From Lachnospiraceae bacterium (GTDB lineage Bacteria > Bacillota > Clostridia > Lachnospirales > Lachnospiraceae), in contig SVFQ01000006.1 of the NCBI GenBank assembly GCA_015056765.1, positions 1 through 64,000 on the forward strand: a stretch of 64,000 nucleotides of DNA. Direction: 5' to 3'. The translations under genes were made by a program, and so were the position numbers. Numbering within the stretch: position 1 is the first letter of the stretch; each line of letters begins with the position of its first letter. A model generated the notes under the pieces. The model did not search any database. It was not told the origin of the DNA and saw nothing but the letters and a program-made list of their open reading frames with translations. Of the stretch, positions 17,896-27,548 are shown in pieces.

Positions 17896-19263
17896 ATGGA
17901 AAAAACAGGATATCAAAACATAATAGAGCAACTAAGGCCTGAGAACATACCTGCAAAGTTCCAAGACGCCTATGAGAAATGGGATGGCAGCGGACACGTT
18001 GTGACAAGAGAGGAATTAAAAGGGTATTTGTCTCGCTACGAATTATCAGAGCAGGAGTTAGAGGGGCTTTTACAAATTGTGGATAGAATCCACGAAAACA
18101 AGACACTGTGTGAATACATTAGCTTTTTGGTATGGACTCAGTGTGAAATCAGAAGGTATGAGTATTGGTTTGAAGGGGATGTAAGCTTTAACTGTAAGGC
18201 TTTGCCGGATATCGGAGATGCAATCAATCTATACATGTGTCTGTCCTGCATTGAGTTTGCCAGACTGGATATGATTCACAGACAGATTCCGGAAGAGGTG
18301 TATGAGAAAATTCCATACCGTATGTTAGATGGTCAGATGGAAAAGTATCAGAAGACAGGAAGTCTCTTAGTAGATGACCTGCCTTGGAAAGTGAATTTTT
18401 ATTCCTTATCCATTTATTTGTTTGACAGATTTTTATTCTGCCCATGCGGCTTTGATGATCCGTATCGTTTCTATAGAAGTAAGAAGGATAAAGGGGAAGT
18501 CATCGGCATCGCAGAGGATGGCCTGAAAATCGATGCATACGGACAGCTCATCGATCCAAAGGAAATTACCTGCGAGGACATGGATTCGCTGGAGCTTTCC
18601 AAGAAAGATGGAAAGTGCTTTGGCAGATACACCTATAAAAGAAAACCAATCTTTGAGACAGCGTTGGCTGAAATCGGGGATGAAGTCCATGGAAATCGAA
18701 TCAGTCCTTGTGGCATTGTCACCAGGGAAAAGATTCGAATTTCCAAGGATGCTTATACGGAAATCTTAAGAAAAGGGGATTGGATGATAGGGTTTCATAT
18801 TCCGGCAGGAGAAGGATATACGCCGGAGAGAGTCAGAATATCCATGAAACTTGCATGGGATTTCTTTACAAAGTATTTTTCGGACTTACCGTTTAAGGGA
18901 TTTTGGTCCTCCAGTTGGTTATATGACGGCAGACTTTGTCTTTTCTTGGAGGAAGACAGCCGAATCGTTCAGGTACAGAGACAGTTCTTTAATTATTCCG
19001 GTGGCTGGAATGGAGAGAGTACCTACATCGAATTATTTGGGGACGAAGACCTGTCGATAGATGAAGTGCCACAGAAGTCATCCTTACAGAAAAAGGTGGT
19101 AGCTTACCTGAAACGAGGCGGTAAGCTGGCAGATACGGGGATGGTGTATTTCCCGGAGGAATTAGAAAAAGATTATCATAAGCCCATCTATATTACAGAT
19201 TGGGATTTGGCTTACCAAGAAGAAGTGCTGGAGTTGTGTAGACAGAAAGGGGGCAGATCATGA
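17896..19263 (+). CDS. Uncharacterised protein, possibly of the GNAT-like/acyltransferase-like DUF5596 type
   Basis: ORF overlaps the downstream permease start; 'RISMKLAWDFFTKYFSDLPFKGFWSSSWLYD' resembles this family from memory; not verified. Confidence 0.5.
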   Translation: MEKTGYQNIIEQLRPENIPAKFQDAYEKWDGSGHVVTREELKGYLSRYELSEQELEGLLQIVDRIHENKTLCEYISFLVWTQCEIRRYEYWFEGDVSFNCKALPDIGDAINLYMCLSCIEFARLDMIHRQIPEEVYEKIPYRMLDGQMEKYQKTGSLLVDDLPWKVNFYSLSIYLFDRFLFCPCGFDDPYRFYRSKKDKGEVIGIAEDGLKIDAYGQLIDPKEITCEDMDSLELSKKDGKCFGRYTYKRKPIFETALAEIGDEVHGNRISPCGIVTREKIRISKDAYTEILRKGDWMIGFHIPAGEGYTPERVRISMKLAWDFFTKYFSDLPFKGFWSSSWLYDGRLCLFLEEDSRIVQVQRQFFNYSGGWNGESTYIELFGDEDLSIDEVPQKSSLQKKVVAYLKRGGKLADTGMVYFPEELEKDYHKPIYITDWDLAYQEEVLELCRQKGGRS

Positions 19264-20165
19264 AAAAAGAGCTAAGAAAAAATTGGCAGCTTTACCTCAT
19301 GTGCCTACCTGCAATCGTCTACCTGGTGATGTTTTGCTACATCCCCTACGGCGGATTGTGGATGGCATTTACAGATTACAACCTGATGGATGGTATCTTC
19401 GGAAGCCCCTTTGTAGGATTACAGAACTTTAAGTATTTCTTTAGGGGCACCGGCATGGGGCCCAAGGTTATCGCCAATACTTTGATCATCAACTTTTGGG
19501 GGTTGATTTTTGGTACCACGATTCCTATCACCATCGCCATTTGCTTCAATGATATTCAACATAAGATTTACAAGAAGATTTCCCAAAGCATCATGTTCTT
19601 CCCGTACTTCTTATCCTGGGTTGTAGTAGGAGCTATCATCTATGCGTTCTTTTCCACCAGCACCGGTATTATCAACCAGTGGATTGCGGCAGCAGGAAAC
19701 GAAACCATCAGATGGTACGCAGAGCCGAAGTACTGGAAGCCCATCATTATCTTTGCAGATGTGTGGAAATGGTGCGGTTATAACTCCATCATCTATATGG
19801 CAGCCATGACCAGCTTCGACCAGTCCTTGTATGAGGCAGCAGAAGTGGATGGAGCAAACCGATTCAAACAGATTATTTATATCACATTGCCACTTTTGAA
19901 ACCTACAGTAGTCATTCTGGTACTGATGAGCATCGGACGTATTTTCTTCGGTGACTTCGGTATGATCTACGGTATTGTGGGCAATAACGCACTGCTCTAT
20001 GACGAAGTGGCAGTTATCGACACCTATGTATATTCAGCCATGAGGACCCTGGGATTCTCCTATACCACAGCCATAGGTTTGTTCCAGTCTGTAATGGGAC
20101 TTATTCTCATTACAATCTCTAATCACTTGGCGAAAAAGGTCAATGAAGGGGAGGGATTGTTCTAA
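19260..20165 (+). CDS. Sugar ABC transporter permease (LplB/CUT1 type)
   Basis: 'YIPYGGLWMAFTDYN', EAA-type loop 'SLYEAAEVDGANRFKQIIYITLPLLKPTVVIL'. Confidence 0.92.
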   Translation: MKKELRKNWQLYLMCLPAIVYLVMFCYIPYGGLWMAFTDYNLMDGIFGSPFVGLQNFKYFFRGTGMGPKVIANTLIINFWGLIFGTTIPITIAICFNDIQHKIYKKISQSIMFFPYFLSWVVVGAIIYAFFSTSTGIINQWIAAAGNETIRWYAEPKYWKPIIIFADVWKWCGYNSIIYMAAMTSFDQSLYEAAEVDGANRFKQIIYITLPLLKPTVVILVLMSIGRIFFGDFGMIYGIVGNNALLYDEVAVIDTYVYSAMRTLGFSYTTAIGLFQSVMGLILITISNHLAKKVNEGEGLF

Positions 20166-21079
20166 TGGCAGAGAAACAAAAAGCATTGAAAGTAAAAACA
20201 TCCAAAGGGGACAAAGCAGTCAAGATTTTTGCTTATGTATTTGTAAGTCTCATTGCGCTGATGTGCTTTATCCCGTTACTGATGGTGTTCTCGGTATCCT
20301 TTTCCGATAATACCGCAGTGGTACAGCGGGGGTATTCTATATTCCCAAGAAACTTCACCACAAATACGTACCTGTATCTTTTCGTACACAGTGGCAAGCG
20401 TATCTTGCGGGCTTATGGCGTGACCTTCTACATTACGGTAGTGGGAACCCTGCTGGCTATGCTGATTACCAGTATGTGCGCATTTGCACTTTCCATTAAG
20501 ACCTTAAAGTATAGAAATGTGATTTCCTACATTTGTAATTTCACCATCATCTTTTCCGCAGGTCTGATTCCTTGGTACTACGTATGCGTGAACTGGTATG
20601 GCTTTTCAAACAACTTTAGAGCCCTAATCGTACCGCAGCTTGTCAGCGTATTTAATATGTTCCTTTTGAGAACGTATTTCTCACAGATACCGATTTCGCT
20701 TTATGAGTCGGCTAGAATCGATGGCGCCAGCTACTTTAAAATCTGGTCCACCATTGCAGTGCCGCTGACCAAGACCGGTATGATGACGGTAGGTATGATG
20801 TTTGCACTTGGCTACTGGAATGATTGGTGGAATGCATTGATGTTCATTGATGACAGGGATTATTTCCCGCTTCAATACTACTTATATAACATTCTTTCCA
20901 ATGTAAACGCTATCAGCTCAGGACGTGTGCCGGCAGGCGCTGCGGCAGCCATTCAGCTACCGACGGAGACGGTAAAGATGGCAGTCACAATCGTTACTAT
21001 CGGCCCTATCATTTTCCTATATCCATTCATTCAGAAGTATTTCGTGGATGGTATTATGACAGGCGCCGTAAAAGAATAA
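20165..21079 (+). CDS. Carbohydrate ABC transporter permease (YtcP/CUT1 type)
   Basis: 'SLYESARIDGASYFKIWSTIAVPLTKTGMMTV', ends '...KYFVDGIMTGAVKE'. Confidence 0.92.
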   Translation: MAEKQKALKVKTSKGDKAVKIFAYVFVSLIALMCFIPLLMVFSVSFSDNTAVVQRGYSIFPRNFTTNTYLYLFVHSGKRILRAYGVTFYITVVGTLLAMLITSMCAFALSIKTLKYRNVISYICNFTIIFSAGLIPWYYVCVNWYGFSNNFRALIVPQLVSVFNMFLLRTYFSQIPISLYESARIDGASYFKIWSTIAVPLTKTGMMTVGMMFALGYWNDWWNALMFIDDRDYFPLQYYLYNILSNVNAISSGRVPAGAAAAIQLPTETVKMAVTIVTIGPIIFLYPFIQKYFVDGIMTGAVKE

Positions 21080-21110
21080 AGAAGGTATTTATTTAGTAAG
21101 GAGGGTTTTT

Positions 21111-22595
21111 ATGAAAAACAAAATGAGTAAAGCAGTCATAGGACTTCTGTCCGCTTCCATGCTTTTGGCTGGTTGTGGCGGATCCGCAAAGACAGCTGCT
21201 ACAGCAGAGGGTGGATTCCCGGCTGACAGTGGAAAGGTTCGCATTCTGTATCCTGGGGAGGAGACAGATGCCATGGCGAATTTCATCCAGAATGAACTGA
21301 ATCCTAAGTTAAAAGAAGAAATCGGTGAAGAAGTAGAACTGGTTTACAAAGGATGGGATCAGTACTGGGAACAGAAAGATATCATGCTTTCTGCCGGTGA
21401 GAAAATCGATTTGTACTGGGATGGTTTGGCAGATCTGGGTACCTTCGTCAATAAAAAACAGTGCCAGCCTTTGGATGAACTTCTGAATCAGTATGGTCAG
21501 GACTTAAAGAAGGTATATCCTGATTCTCAGTTAGCAGGTGGTGTGGTAGATGGCGTACAGTACGGTATTCCATCCGCATATGCTCCAAGTTCTGCCATGT
21601 TCCAGCTTGTTTGCGTAAGACAGGATTTACTGGAAGACGTAGGTATGAGCGAGATTAAGACAGCAGAAGATTTGGCTACTTTTGCAGAAAAAGTAAAAGA
21701 AGCACACCCGGAACTTTCCGGCCCTGCAGATATCGTTTACAAACCTCTTACCAGATACTTCCAGGATGAGCCACTGAACTGGTGTGGTGCCGGCGATGAA
21801 GTGGTATACGGCGAGAACAGCAAGAAAGTATATGACTACTTCGAAACAGAAACCTTTAAGAAAATCGCTAATTTCAACCATGAAATGTATGAAAAAGGCA
21901 TCTACAGAGATGAACTGACCACCAACTACAACGAGCGTGATAGCCGTATGCAACAGGGCACTTATCTTTGGGTAGAAGCTTCTATCGGTAAAGAAAACGA
22001 AATCATTTCTTCTGTACGTGCCAATGCACCTGATGCAGTATTAAAGAGCTATCTGCTTGCACCTGAACAGGACAAATACATCATCGCTTGTGGTGGTGAA
22101 GTACTTTGCATGCCATACTCCGCAGCAAACCCTGTAGGAGCTATGAAGTTCCTGAACTGGATTTACTCCAGCGAAGAAAACTACATGTTTGCTCTTTATG
22201 GACCGGAAGGTGAAAACTACACCATGAATGGTGACAGAATCGAATTAAAGGATCCTGCATTTGAAGGTTACTTCTATGAGTGGATGTTCCGTAACAAAAA
22301 CTTCCAGAAGTTTACTTCCGAAGTACCACAGGAATTCATCGATACCTATGAGAAATGGGATGATGGTGCAAAAGTATCTGACATCATCGCATTCCACTTC
22401 GATAACAGCAATGTAAAGAATGAGCAGACTGCTATCGGCGAAATCTGGAATAAGGAAATCATGCCTGTAATCTGCGGCTATGTAGCTTATGACGACGTAC
22501 ATGATAAGATTGCTCAGGAATTAAAGGATGCCGGCATGGAGAAGTATCTGCAGGAAGTACAGAGCCAGCTTGATGCTTATCAGTCCGGAAAATAG
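21111..22595 (+). CDS. Extracellular solute-binding lipoprotein (CUT1)
   Basis: Lipobox 'LLSASMLLAGCGGSA'; position after the two permeases; SBP-like sequence. Confidence 0.9.
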   Translation: MKNKMSKAVIGLLSASMLLAGCGGSAKTAATAEGGFPADSGKVRILYPGEETDAMANFIQNELNPKLKEEIGEEVELVYKGWDQYWEQKDIMLSAGEKIDLYWDGLADLGTFVNKKQCQPLDELLNQYGQDLKKVYPDSQLAGGVVDGVQYGIPSAYAPSSAMFQLVCVRQDLLEDVGMSEIKTAEDLATFAEKVKEAHPELSGPADIVYKPLTRYFQDEPLNWCGAGDEVVYGENSKKVYDYFETETFKKIANFNHEMYEKGIYRDELTTNYNERDSRMQQGTYLWVEASIGKENEIISSVRANAPDAVLKSYLLAPEQDKYIIACGGEVLCMPYSAANPVGAMKFLNWIYSSEENYMFALYGPEGENYTMNGDRIELKDPAFEGYFYEWMFRNKNFQKFTSEVPQEFIDTYEKWDDGAKVSDIIAFHFDNSNVKNEQTAIGEIWNKEIMPVICGYVAYDDVHDKIAQELKDAGMEKYLQEVQSQLDAYQSGK

Positions 22596-22604
22596 GATAA
22601 GGAT

Positions 22605-23708
22605 ATGAACAACGAAGAAATAGCAGCCATTGTAGAACAGTTTCAGTTAGATGGCGAATTCATATACGGTGAAAGCTACGGGTGTGGACACATCAATGAT
22701 ACCTATGCCGTATACTTCAGACGAGAAAGCGAACCTCCCATTCGCTATATCTTGCAACGAATCAACACCGCAATTTTCGAACCTGTGGGATTGATGCACA
22801 ATATCAGCCTGGTGACAGATTTTCTGAGAAAGCAAATTGTAAAAGAGGGGGGTGACCCGGATCGGGAAACCCTCCGTATCCTCCCAACAAAAGACGATGC
22901 TTCCTTTTACAAAGACGCTGACGGGAATTGCTGGAGAATGTACAAGTTCATAGAAAATACGGTGACATATCAGAGCGCAGCAACAGCTGTGGTATCCAGA
23001 AATGCAGGAAAAGCATTTGGACACTTCCAAAAGCAACTATCCGGTTTTGATGCTTCTCAGCTTGTGGAGATTATTCCGGATTTTCATAATACCAGAAAGC
23101 GTTTTGAGACTTTCAAAAAAGCTGTAGAGGAAGATGCTGTGGGCCGTGTGGCGTCTGCAAAAGATGCTATCGACTTTGTGTTGGCAAGAGAAAAGTATTG
23201 TGATACCGTTATCCGGGAATTGGGCAGTGATACGATTCCGCTGCGCGTCACACACAATGATACCAAGCTGAATAATATCCTGATGGATCCGGAGACCGGA
23301 GATAGCGTATGCATTGTAGATTTAGACACCATTATGCCGGGCTCCGTCCTCTATGACTTTGGCGATAGCAATCGTTTCGGTAGTAACACCGCAGTGGAGG
23401 ATGAGACGGACTTATCCAAGGTTACCTTTAGTCTTGAGATGTTTGGGGCTTATACGGAAGGCTTCTTGGAAGCAGCAGGAGATGCATTGACAGAACGTGA
23501 GATTGAACTTTTGCCCTTCTCCTGTATACAGATGACCTACGAGTGTGGCATGCGCTTCTTGACAGACTATCTACAGGGAGATACCTATTTTAAGGTAAGC
23601 CACGATACGCATAACTTAGAACGCGCCAGAAATCAGTTTAAACTTATTGAAGACATGGAATCCAAGTTAGATAAAATGTCTGCTATTGTGCAAAAGGCAA
23701 AGAAATAA
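22605..23708 (+). CDS. Phosphotransferase family kinase, N-acetylhexosamine 1-kinase-like
   Basis: 'YGCGHINDTYAV', 'RYILQRINTAIF', 'RVTHNDTKLNNILMD', 'CIVDLDTIMPGSVLYDFGDSNRFG' are NahK-like. Confidence 0.8.
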   Translation: MNNEEIAAIVEQFQLDGEFIYGESYGCGHINDTYAVYFRRESEPPIRYILQRINTAIFEPVGLMHNISLVTDFLRKQIVKEGGDPDRETLRILPTKDDASFYKDADGNCWRMYKFIENTVTYQSAATAVVSRNAGKAFGHFQKQLSGFDASQLVEIIPDFHNTRKRFETFKKAVEEDAVGRVASAKDAIDFVLAREKYCDTVIRELGSDTIPLRVTHNDTKLNNILMDPETGDSVCIVDLDTIMPGSVLYDFGDSNRFGSNTAVEDETDLSKVTFSLEMFGAYTEGFLEAAGDALTEREIELLPFSCIQMTYECGMRFLTDYLQGDTYFKVSHDTHNLERARNQFKLIEDMESKLDKMSAIVQKAKK

Positions 23709-23731
23709 CACTTTCATCATAAGAATCAAAG

Positions 23732-23763
23732 AGGGATGGTCTAACGACCATCCCTGATTTTTT
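23732..23763. terminator. Intrinsic terminator between convergent genes
   Basis: AGGGATGGTC-taac-GACCATCCCT followed by GATTTTTTC. Confidence 0.88.
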
Positions 23764-24253
23764 CTAACTTCTCTTTATCGATTTTGCCTTCGGCGATGGT
23801 GCTGCTTACCCAAAGCTTTAAGGCTTCTACAGTGGCACCGATGTGCTCTAACTGGTCCTGAATATTGACGAAGTCGTGAAGCTCATCATCGGATACGATT
23901 CCGTCTGCTGTGATTTCGATGAGGCGTTCCTTTTGCTTATCAAGAGCGTTGATGGAAGCCAGGATGCCCAGCACAATTTCTGATAGTGCGGAAGTCTTTA
24001 CTTCCGGCACATTGTCGCGACCGATGGCACATTCGTGTGTGCAGTAGTAATTGCAAAGTTCCGGCTTCTTATATGCTTTTGCCATGGCCACAACATCCTC
24101 AGGCTGGATGGCTGTCTTTTCGGTTTCAATTTTTTCCAGACGGCTTTCGGAGATGAATCCAAGAAGCTCGCTGGCTTCTGCTCTGGTCAGACCTGCATTA
24201 TGTCTGGTCTGGAAATAGATATTCATATCTTCTTTGGTTGATTTCTTGCCCAT
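23741..24253 (-). CDS. XRE-type helix-turn-helix regulator
   Basis: 'NAGLTRAEASELLGFISESRLEKIETEKTAIQPEDVVAMAKAYKKPEL'; likely start MGKKSTKEDM at 24253. Confidence 0.8.
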   Translation of the reverse strand: MGKKSTKEDMNIYFQTRHNAGLTRAEASELLGFISESRLEKIETEKTAIQPEDVVAMAKAYKKPELCNYYCTHECAIGRDNVPEVKTSALSEIVLGILASINALDKQKERLIEITADGIVSDDELHDFVNIQDQLEHIGATVEALKLWVSSTIAEGKIDKEKLEKIRDGR

Positions 24254-24493
24254 GATATATTCCCTTCTACGTCCTAAAGCGCCGAAGAGCCGCAATCAGG
24301 ACAGTTCTCATAGCCTTCAAGAATAAGTATAGTATAATTTGCGGAAAATGAAAATTAGGAAACGCTAATATTCGTAATTAAGTATGTCTTTTGAGGATAT
24401 AGGGCTATATAATAAGACTATCAAATAACAAAAGCGCATTTGAAGGCGCTGGATTCAAAGGGGAATTTAAGAATTCCAAACAGGAGAAAACAG

Positions 24494-24715
24494 ATGAAAA
24501 GATTGTATAAAGGTACAGATAAAAAACTTTGTGGTGTATGTTCCGGTATCGGTGAATACTTCAACATTGATCCAACTGTAATTCGTTTAGCATGGGTTAT
24601 CTTTTGTGTGCTGGGTGGCAGCGGTATCTTAGCTTACATCATCGCAGCAATTATTATGGAAGAGAATCCGGGCTACATCGAATCTAATGATTTTGAACAT
24701 CTTGATCAGCAGTAA
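24494..24715 (+). CDS. PspC domain protein
   Basis: 'MKRLYKGTDKKLCGVCSGIGEYFNIDPTVIRLAWVIFCVLGGSGILAYIIAAIIM'. Confidence 0.93.
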   Translation: MKRLYKGTDKKLCGVCSGIGEYFNIDPTVIRLAWVIFCVLGGSGILAYIIAAIIMEENPGYIESNDFEHLDQQ

Positions 24716-24757
24716 AGCACAGGCTGGTGACTACCAAAAGGAAAGGAGGTAGGCAGT

Positions 24758-24976
24758 ATGATAACATTATTTACGATTCTTATGTTTTATGTTTTTGGAC
24801 ATGTAATTTGGTTTGCACTAAAGGCATCTTGGGGGCTACTGAAGTTTTTCCTTTTTATCGTCTTCTTGCCTCTTATTCTGGTTGGCATGGTAATCAGTGG
24901 CCTGGTAGCTTTCGCAATACCGATTCTGGTAATCATAGGCATCTTTGCTTTAATCGGATGCTTTGCAAAAAACTAA
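24758..24976 (+). CDS. Small hydrophobic membrane protein (72 aa)
   Basis: Strongly hydrophobic ORF with SD AAAGGAGG upstream. Confidence 0.6.
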   Translation: MITLFTILMFYVFGHVIWFALKASWGLLKFFLFIVFLPLILVGMVISGLVAFAIPILVIIGIFALIGCFAKN

Positions 24977-25025
24977 CATATTTGCCAGCTACTTCATCAT
25001 AGAAATAACATATATATCCCCAACA

Positions 25026-25057
25026 GACCCAGGAGCAGGCACACCTGCTCCCGGGTT
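25026..25057 (+). terminator. Intrinsic terminator
   Basis: ACCCaGGAGCAGG-caca-CCTGCTCCcGGGTTT. Confidence 0.8.
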
Positions 25058-25168
25058 TCTCATGCCATTATGGCGTCCGGGCAGATCGCCCATCCTTCCT
25101 GTATGATAAACGGTATGTTAAGTAGCATCCACCTCGCGATAGTGATATTATGAATAGGAAAAGTATAG

Positions 25169-25193
25169 GGCAGTACCGTAGGTGCTGCCTTTT
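25169..25193 (+). terminator. Hairpin plus T-run immediately upstream of the CapA-like gene (terminator or attenuator)
   Basis: GGCAGtACC-gta-GGTgCTGCC-TTTT. Confidence 0.6.
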
Positions 25194-25211
25194 GAATAGT
25201 AGGGAATTGAT

Positions 25212-26390
25212 ATGAGTGTTAAGAATTCGTATAGAACGTTTGCTATTACAACTGCTATGATGGTATTAACTGGTTGTGGCCAACAGGCTGTAGATGTAGC
25301 GGTTGAGCCGCCAATGGCGGTAGAGACGGTAGCGGAGACTACCGCTGAGTATGCCAGTAGTGAAAGCGTAGAAACAGAGACTCTGCAGGATACTAAATTC
25401 GATATTACACTGGCTTTTGCCGGAGATATCAGTTTTGATGATAATAGTGCGGTGATGCAGAATTATTTTGCACAAGGGTCTGTATTATCTAACGTGATAG
25501 ATGCCAGATATATCGAAGAGATGAATCAAGCAGACTTAATGTGGATAAATAATGAGTTCTGCTATAGCCTGCGTGGAAATCCCTTGCCCAATAAGATGTA
25601 CACCTTTAGAGCGAATCCGGAGCATGTCGGCATGTTACAGGAAATGGGCGTAGACGTAGCGGGACTTGCTAATAACCATATTTATGATTTTGGGAAGGAT
25701 GCTTTTCTGGATACATTGGATACCTTGGATGGGGCTGGAATCCCCTATGTAGGCGCAGGACATGACTTGACGGAAGCTATGTCTCCGGTGTATTTGGAGG
25801 CAGATGGTGTGACGATTGCGTATGTGGCTGCCTGCAGAGCTGAAAAGTATAAGATGACACCACAGGCGACAGAGACAGAACCTGGCATCCTAAGGTGCTA
25901 TGATAACACTCTTTTCCTAAAGGAAATCAGGGAAGCAGACACAAAGGCAGACATCGTCGTTGCTCTTCCACATTGGGGCACGGAGTATTCTACGAAACTG
26001 GAGGAGGCCCAGACGGTAGGTGCAAAGCAATACATTGATGCAGGAGCAGATGCGGTTATCGGCGCTCATTCCCATTGCATTCAGGGTGTAGAACTCTATA
26101 ATGGAAAGCCTATCGTGTATAGCCTTGGTAATTTCTGGTTCAATGATAAATCTTTGGAAACCATGCTGGTGAAGCTTCATGTGAGTGGAGAGAAGGACCT
26201 AGGGGCTGACTTGCATAGCGCAGAAGATGATACGATTCAAGTAGAGGATATTCGGTTGGAAATCCTTCCGGGTATGCAGTCCGGATGTGCAACGGTCATG
26301 GCAGACGGGGCAGAGAAAGAACGGATTCTTCATTATATAGAGTCTATTTCTCCGGCGCCGATTGCGTTAGAATATACTAGTGACAAATAA
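25212..26390 (+). CDS. CapA family protein (metallophosphatase-like, lipoprotein)
   Basis: 'LAFAGDISFDDN', 'GLANNHIYDFGKDAFLDTLDTL', 'PHWGTEYS', 'GAHSHCIQGVELYNGKPIVYSLGNFWF'; lipobox 'MVLTGCGQ'. Confidence 0.92.
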   Translation: MSVKNSYRTFAITTAMMVLTGCGQQAVDVAVEPPMAVETVAETTAEYASSESVETETLQDTKFDITLAFAGDISFDDNSAVMQNYFAQGSVLSNVIDARYIEEMNQADLMWINNEFCYSLRGNPLPNKMYTFRANPEHVGMLQEMGVDVAGLANNHIYDFGKDAFLDTLDTLDGAGIPYVGAGHDLTEAMSPVYLEADGVTIAYVAACRAEKYKMTPQATETEPGILRCYDNTLFLKEIREADTKADIVVALPHWGTEYSTKLEEAQTVGAKQYIDAGADAVIGAHSHCIQGVELYNGKPIVYSLGNFWFNDKSLETMLVKLHVSGEKDLGADLHSAEDDTIQVEDIRLEILPGMQSGCATVMADGAEKERILHYIESISPAPIALEYTSDK

Positions 26391-26411
26391 AAGATAGAAT
26401 GGAAAGATAAG

Positions 26412-27056
26412 ATGAAATACAAAACACTTTTTTGGGACCTGGATGGCACTTTGACAGATTCCGGCCCGGGCATTATGAAGTCTGCAGCCTATGCTCTGGA
26501 TAAACTTGGCATAGAGCACGATGCCTGGGAAAAGATGCGCTATTTTGTGGGACCGCCTTTGGTGGTTTCTTTTGGCAAATTTGGCCTGGCCGGGGAAAAG
26601 AATGACGAAGCAATTCGCCTTTACAGAGAGCGGTATCATGAAACCGGTATGTGGGAAAATGAGCCTTATCCCGGAATAGAGGAGCTGCTTCAAAAGTGTG
26701 TGGATGCAGGTTTTCATATGTATGTGGCTACTTCGAAGCCGGAGAAGCTGTCCAAAGAGATTATCGCTAAGTTTGGATTGGATAAGTATTTTGATGAAAT
26801 CGCCGGGGCAACCATGGGTCATGAAAGAGAGACGAAGGAAGATGTACTTCGCTATCTCATGGACCAGATTCCGGAAAAGGATAGCATCGTCATGATAGGA
26901 GATACCATCTATGATGTAGAAGGTGCCAACAAAGTGGGCCTACCTACCATCGGTGTCAGATGGGGATACGGTATCGAAGAAGATATGGTACAGGCTGGCG
27001 TGAAAAAGATGGTGGATACTATGGATGAACTATATGGTTATTTAATGGGAAAATAA
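26412..27056 (+). CDS. HAD family hydrolase (phosphoglycolate phosphatase-like)
   Basis: 'FWDLDGTLTDSGPGIMKS', 'MIGDTIYDVEGANKVGLPTIGVRWGYG'. Confidence 0.9.
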   Translation: MKYKTLFWDLDGTLTDSGPGIMKSAAYALDKLGIEHDAWEKMRYFVGPPLVVSFGKFGLAGEKNDEAIRLYRERYHETGMWENEPYPGIEELLQKCVDAGFHMYVATSKPEKLSKEIIAKFGLDKYFDEIAGATMGHERETKEDVLRYLMDQIPEKDSIVMIGDTIYDVEGANKVGLPTIGVRWGYGIEEDMVQAGVKKMVDTMDELYGYLMGK

Positions 27057-27088
27057 CCTGGAGATAAGATAAAAAGGAGGAATGAGAT

Positions 27089-27391
27089 ATGGTAAAGCAC
27101 GTGATTCTATGGACTCTGAAAGATGAGTATTCAGGCGCCCAAATGGAACAAATCAAAGCAGATATTAAGTCCGGTCTGGAAGGACTCAAGGGACAAATCC
27201 CGGGGCTTGTTGATATTCAGGTAAATATCAATGGCTTATCTTCTTCTAACGCAGACTTGATGCTGGACTCTACTTTTGAAGATGAGGCAGCCTTGAAAGG
27301 GTATGCAGTACATCCCGCCCATGTGGCAGTTGCAGATGGCAAGGTAAGACCATTTACTGCCAGCAGAGTGTGCTTGGATTACGAGATCTAA
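27089..27391 (+). CDS. Dabb family (stress-responsive A/B barrel) protein
   Basis: 'MVKHVILWTLKDEY', 'LMLDSTFEDEAALKGYAVHPAHVAVADGKVRP'. Confidence 0.85.
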   Translation: MVKHVILWTLKDEYSGAQMEQIKADIKSGLEGLKGQIPGLVDIQVNINGLSSSNADLMLDSTFEDEAALKGYAVHPAHVAVADGKVRPFTASRVCLDYEI

Positions 27392-27429
27392 AGTGGACAT
27401 ATTTGAAATAAAATGATGGAATACATAAG

Positions 27430-27461
27430 GCTACAGGAGGTTAAGACTTCTGTAGCTTTTT
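27430..27461 (+). terminator. Intrinsic terminator
   Basis: GCTACAGgAG-gttaaga-CTtCTGTAGCTTTTTC. Confidence 0.8.
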
Positions 27462-27488
27462 CATTTGAAAAATTTTTTTGAGAAAGTT

Positions 27489-27517
27489 TGAAGATTTTTT
27501 GGGATGTGTTACGTTAT
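27489..27517 (+). promoter_or_regulatory. Candidate ECF-type autoregulatory promoter
   Basis: TGAAGA-17 bp-CGTTAT directly upstream of the sigma gene. Confidence 0.45.
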
Positions 27518-27548
27518 ATCTAGTGAAAGCAGAAAGGAGGCGGGAAAA

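Noticed and set aside
24727-25002. 91-aa ORF overlapping 24758-24976 in another frame
   Set aside because: The 24758 ORF has the SD and coherent hydrophobic protein; the other frame looks random.
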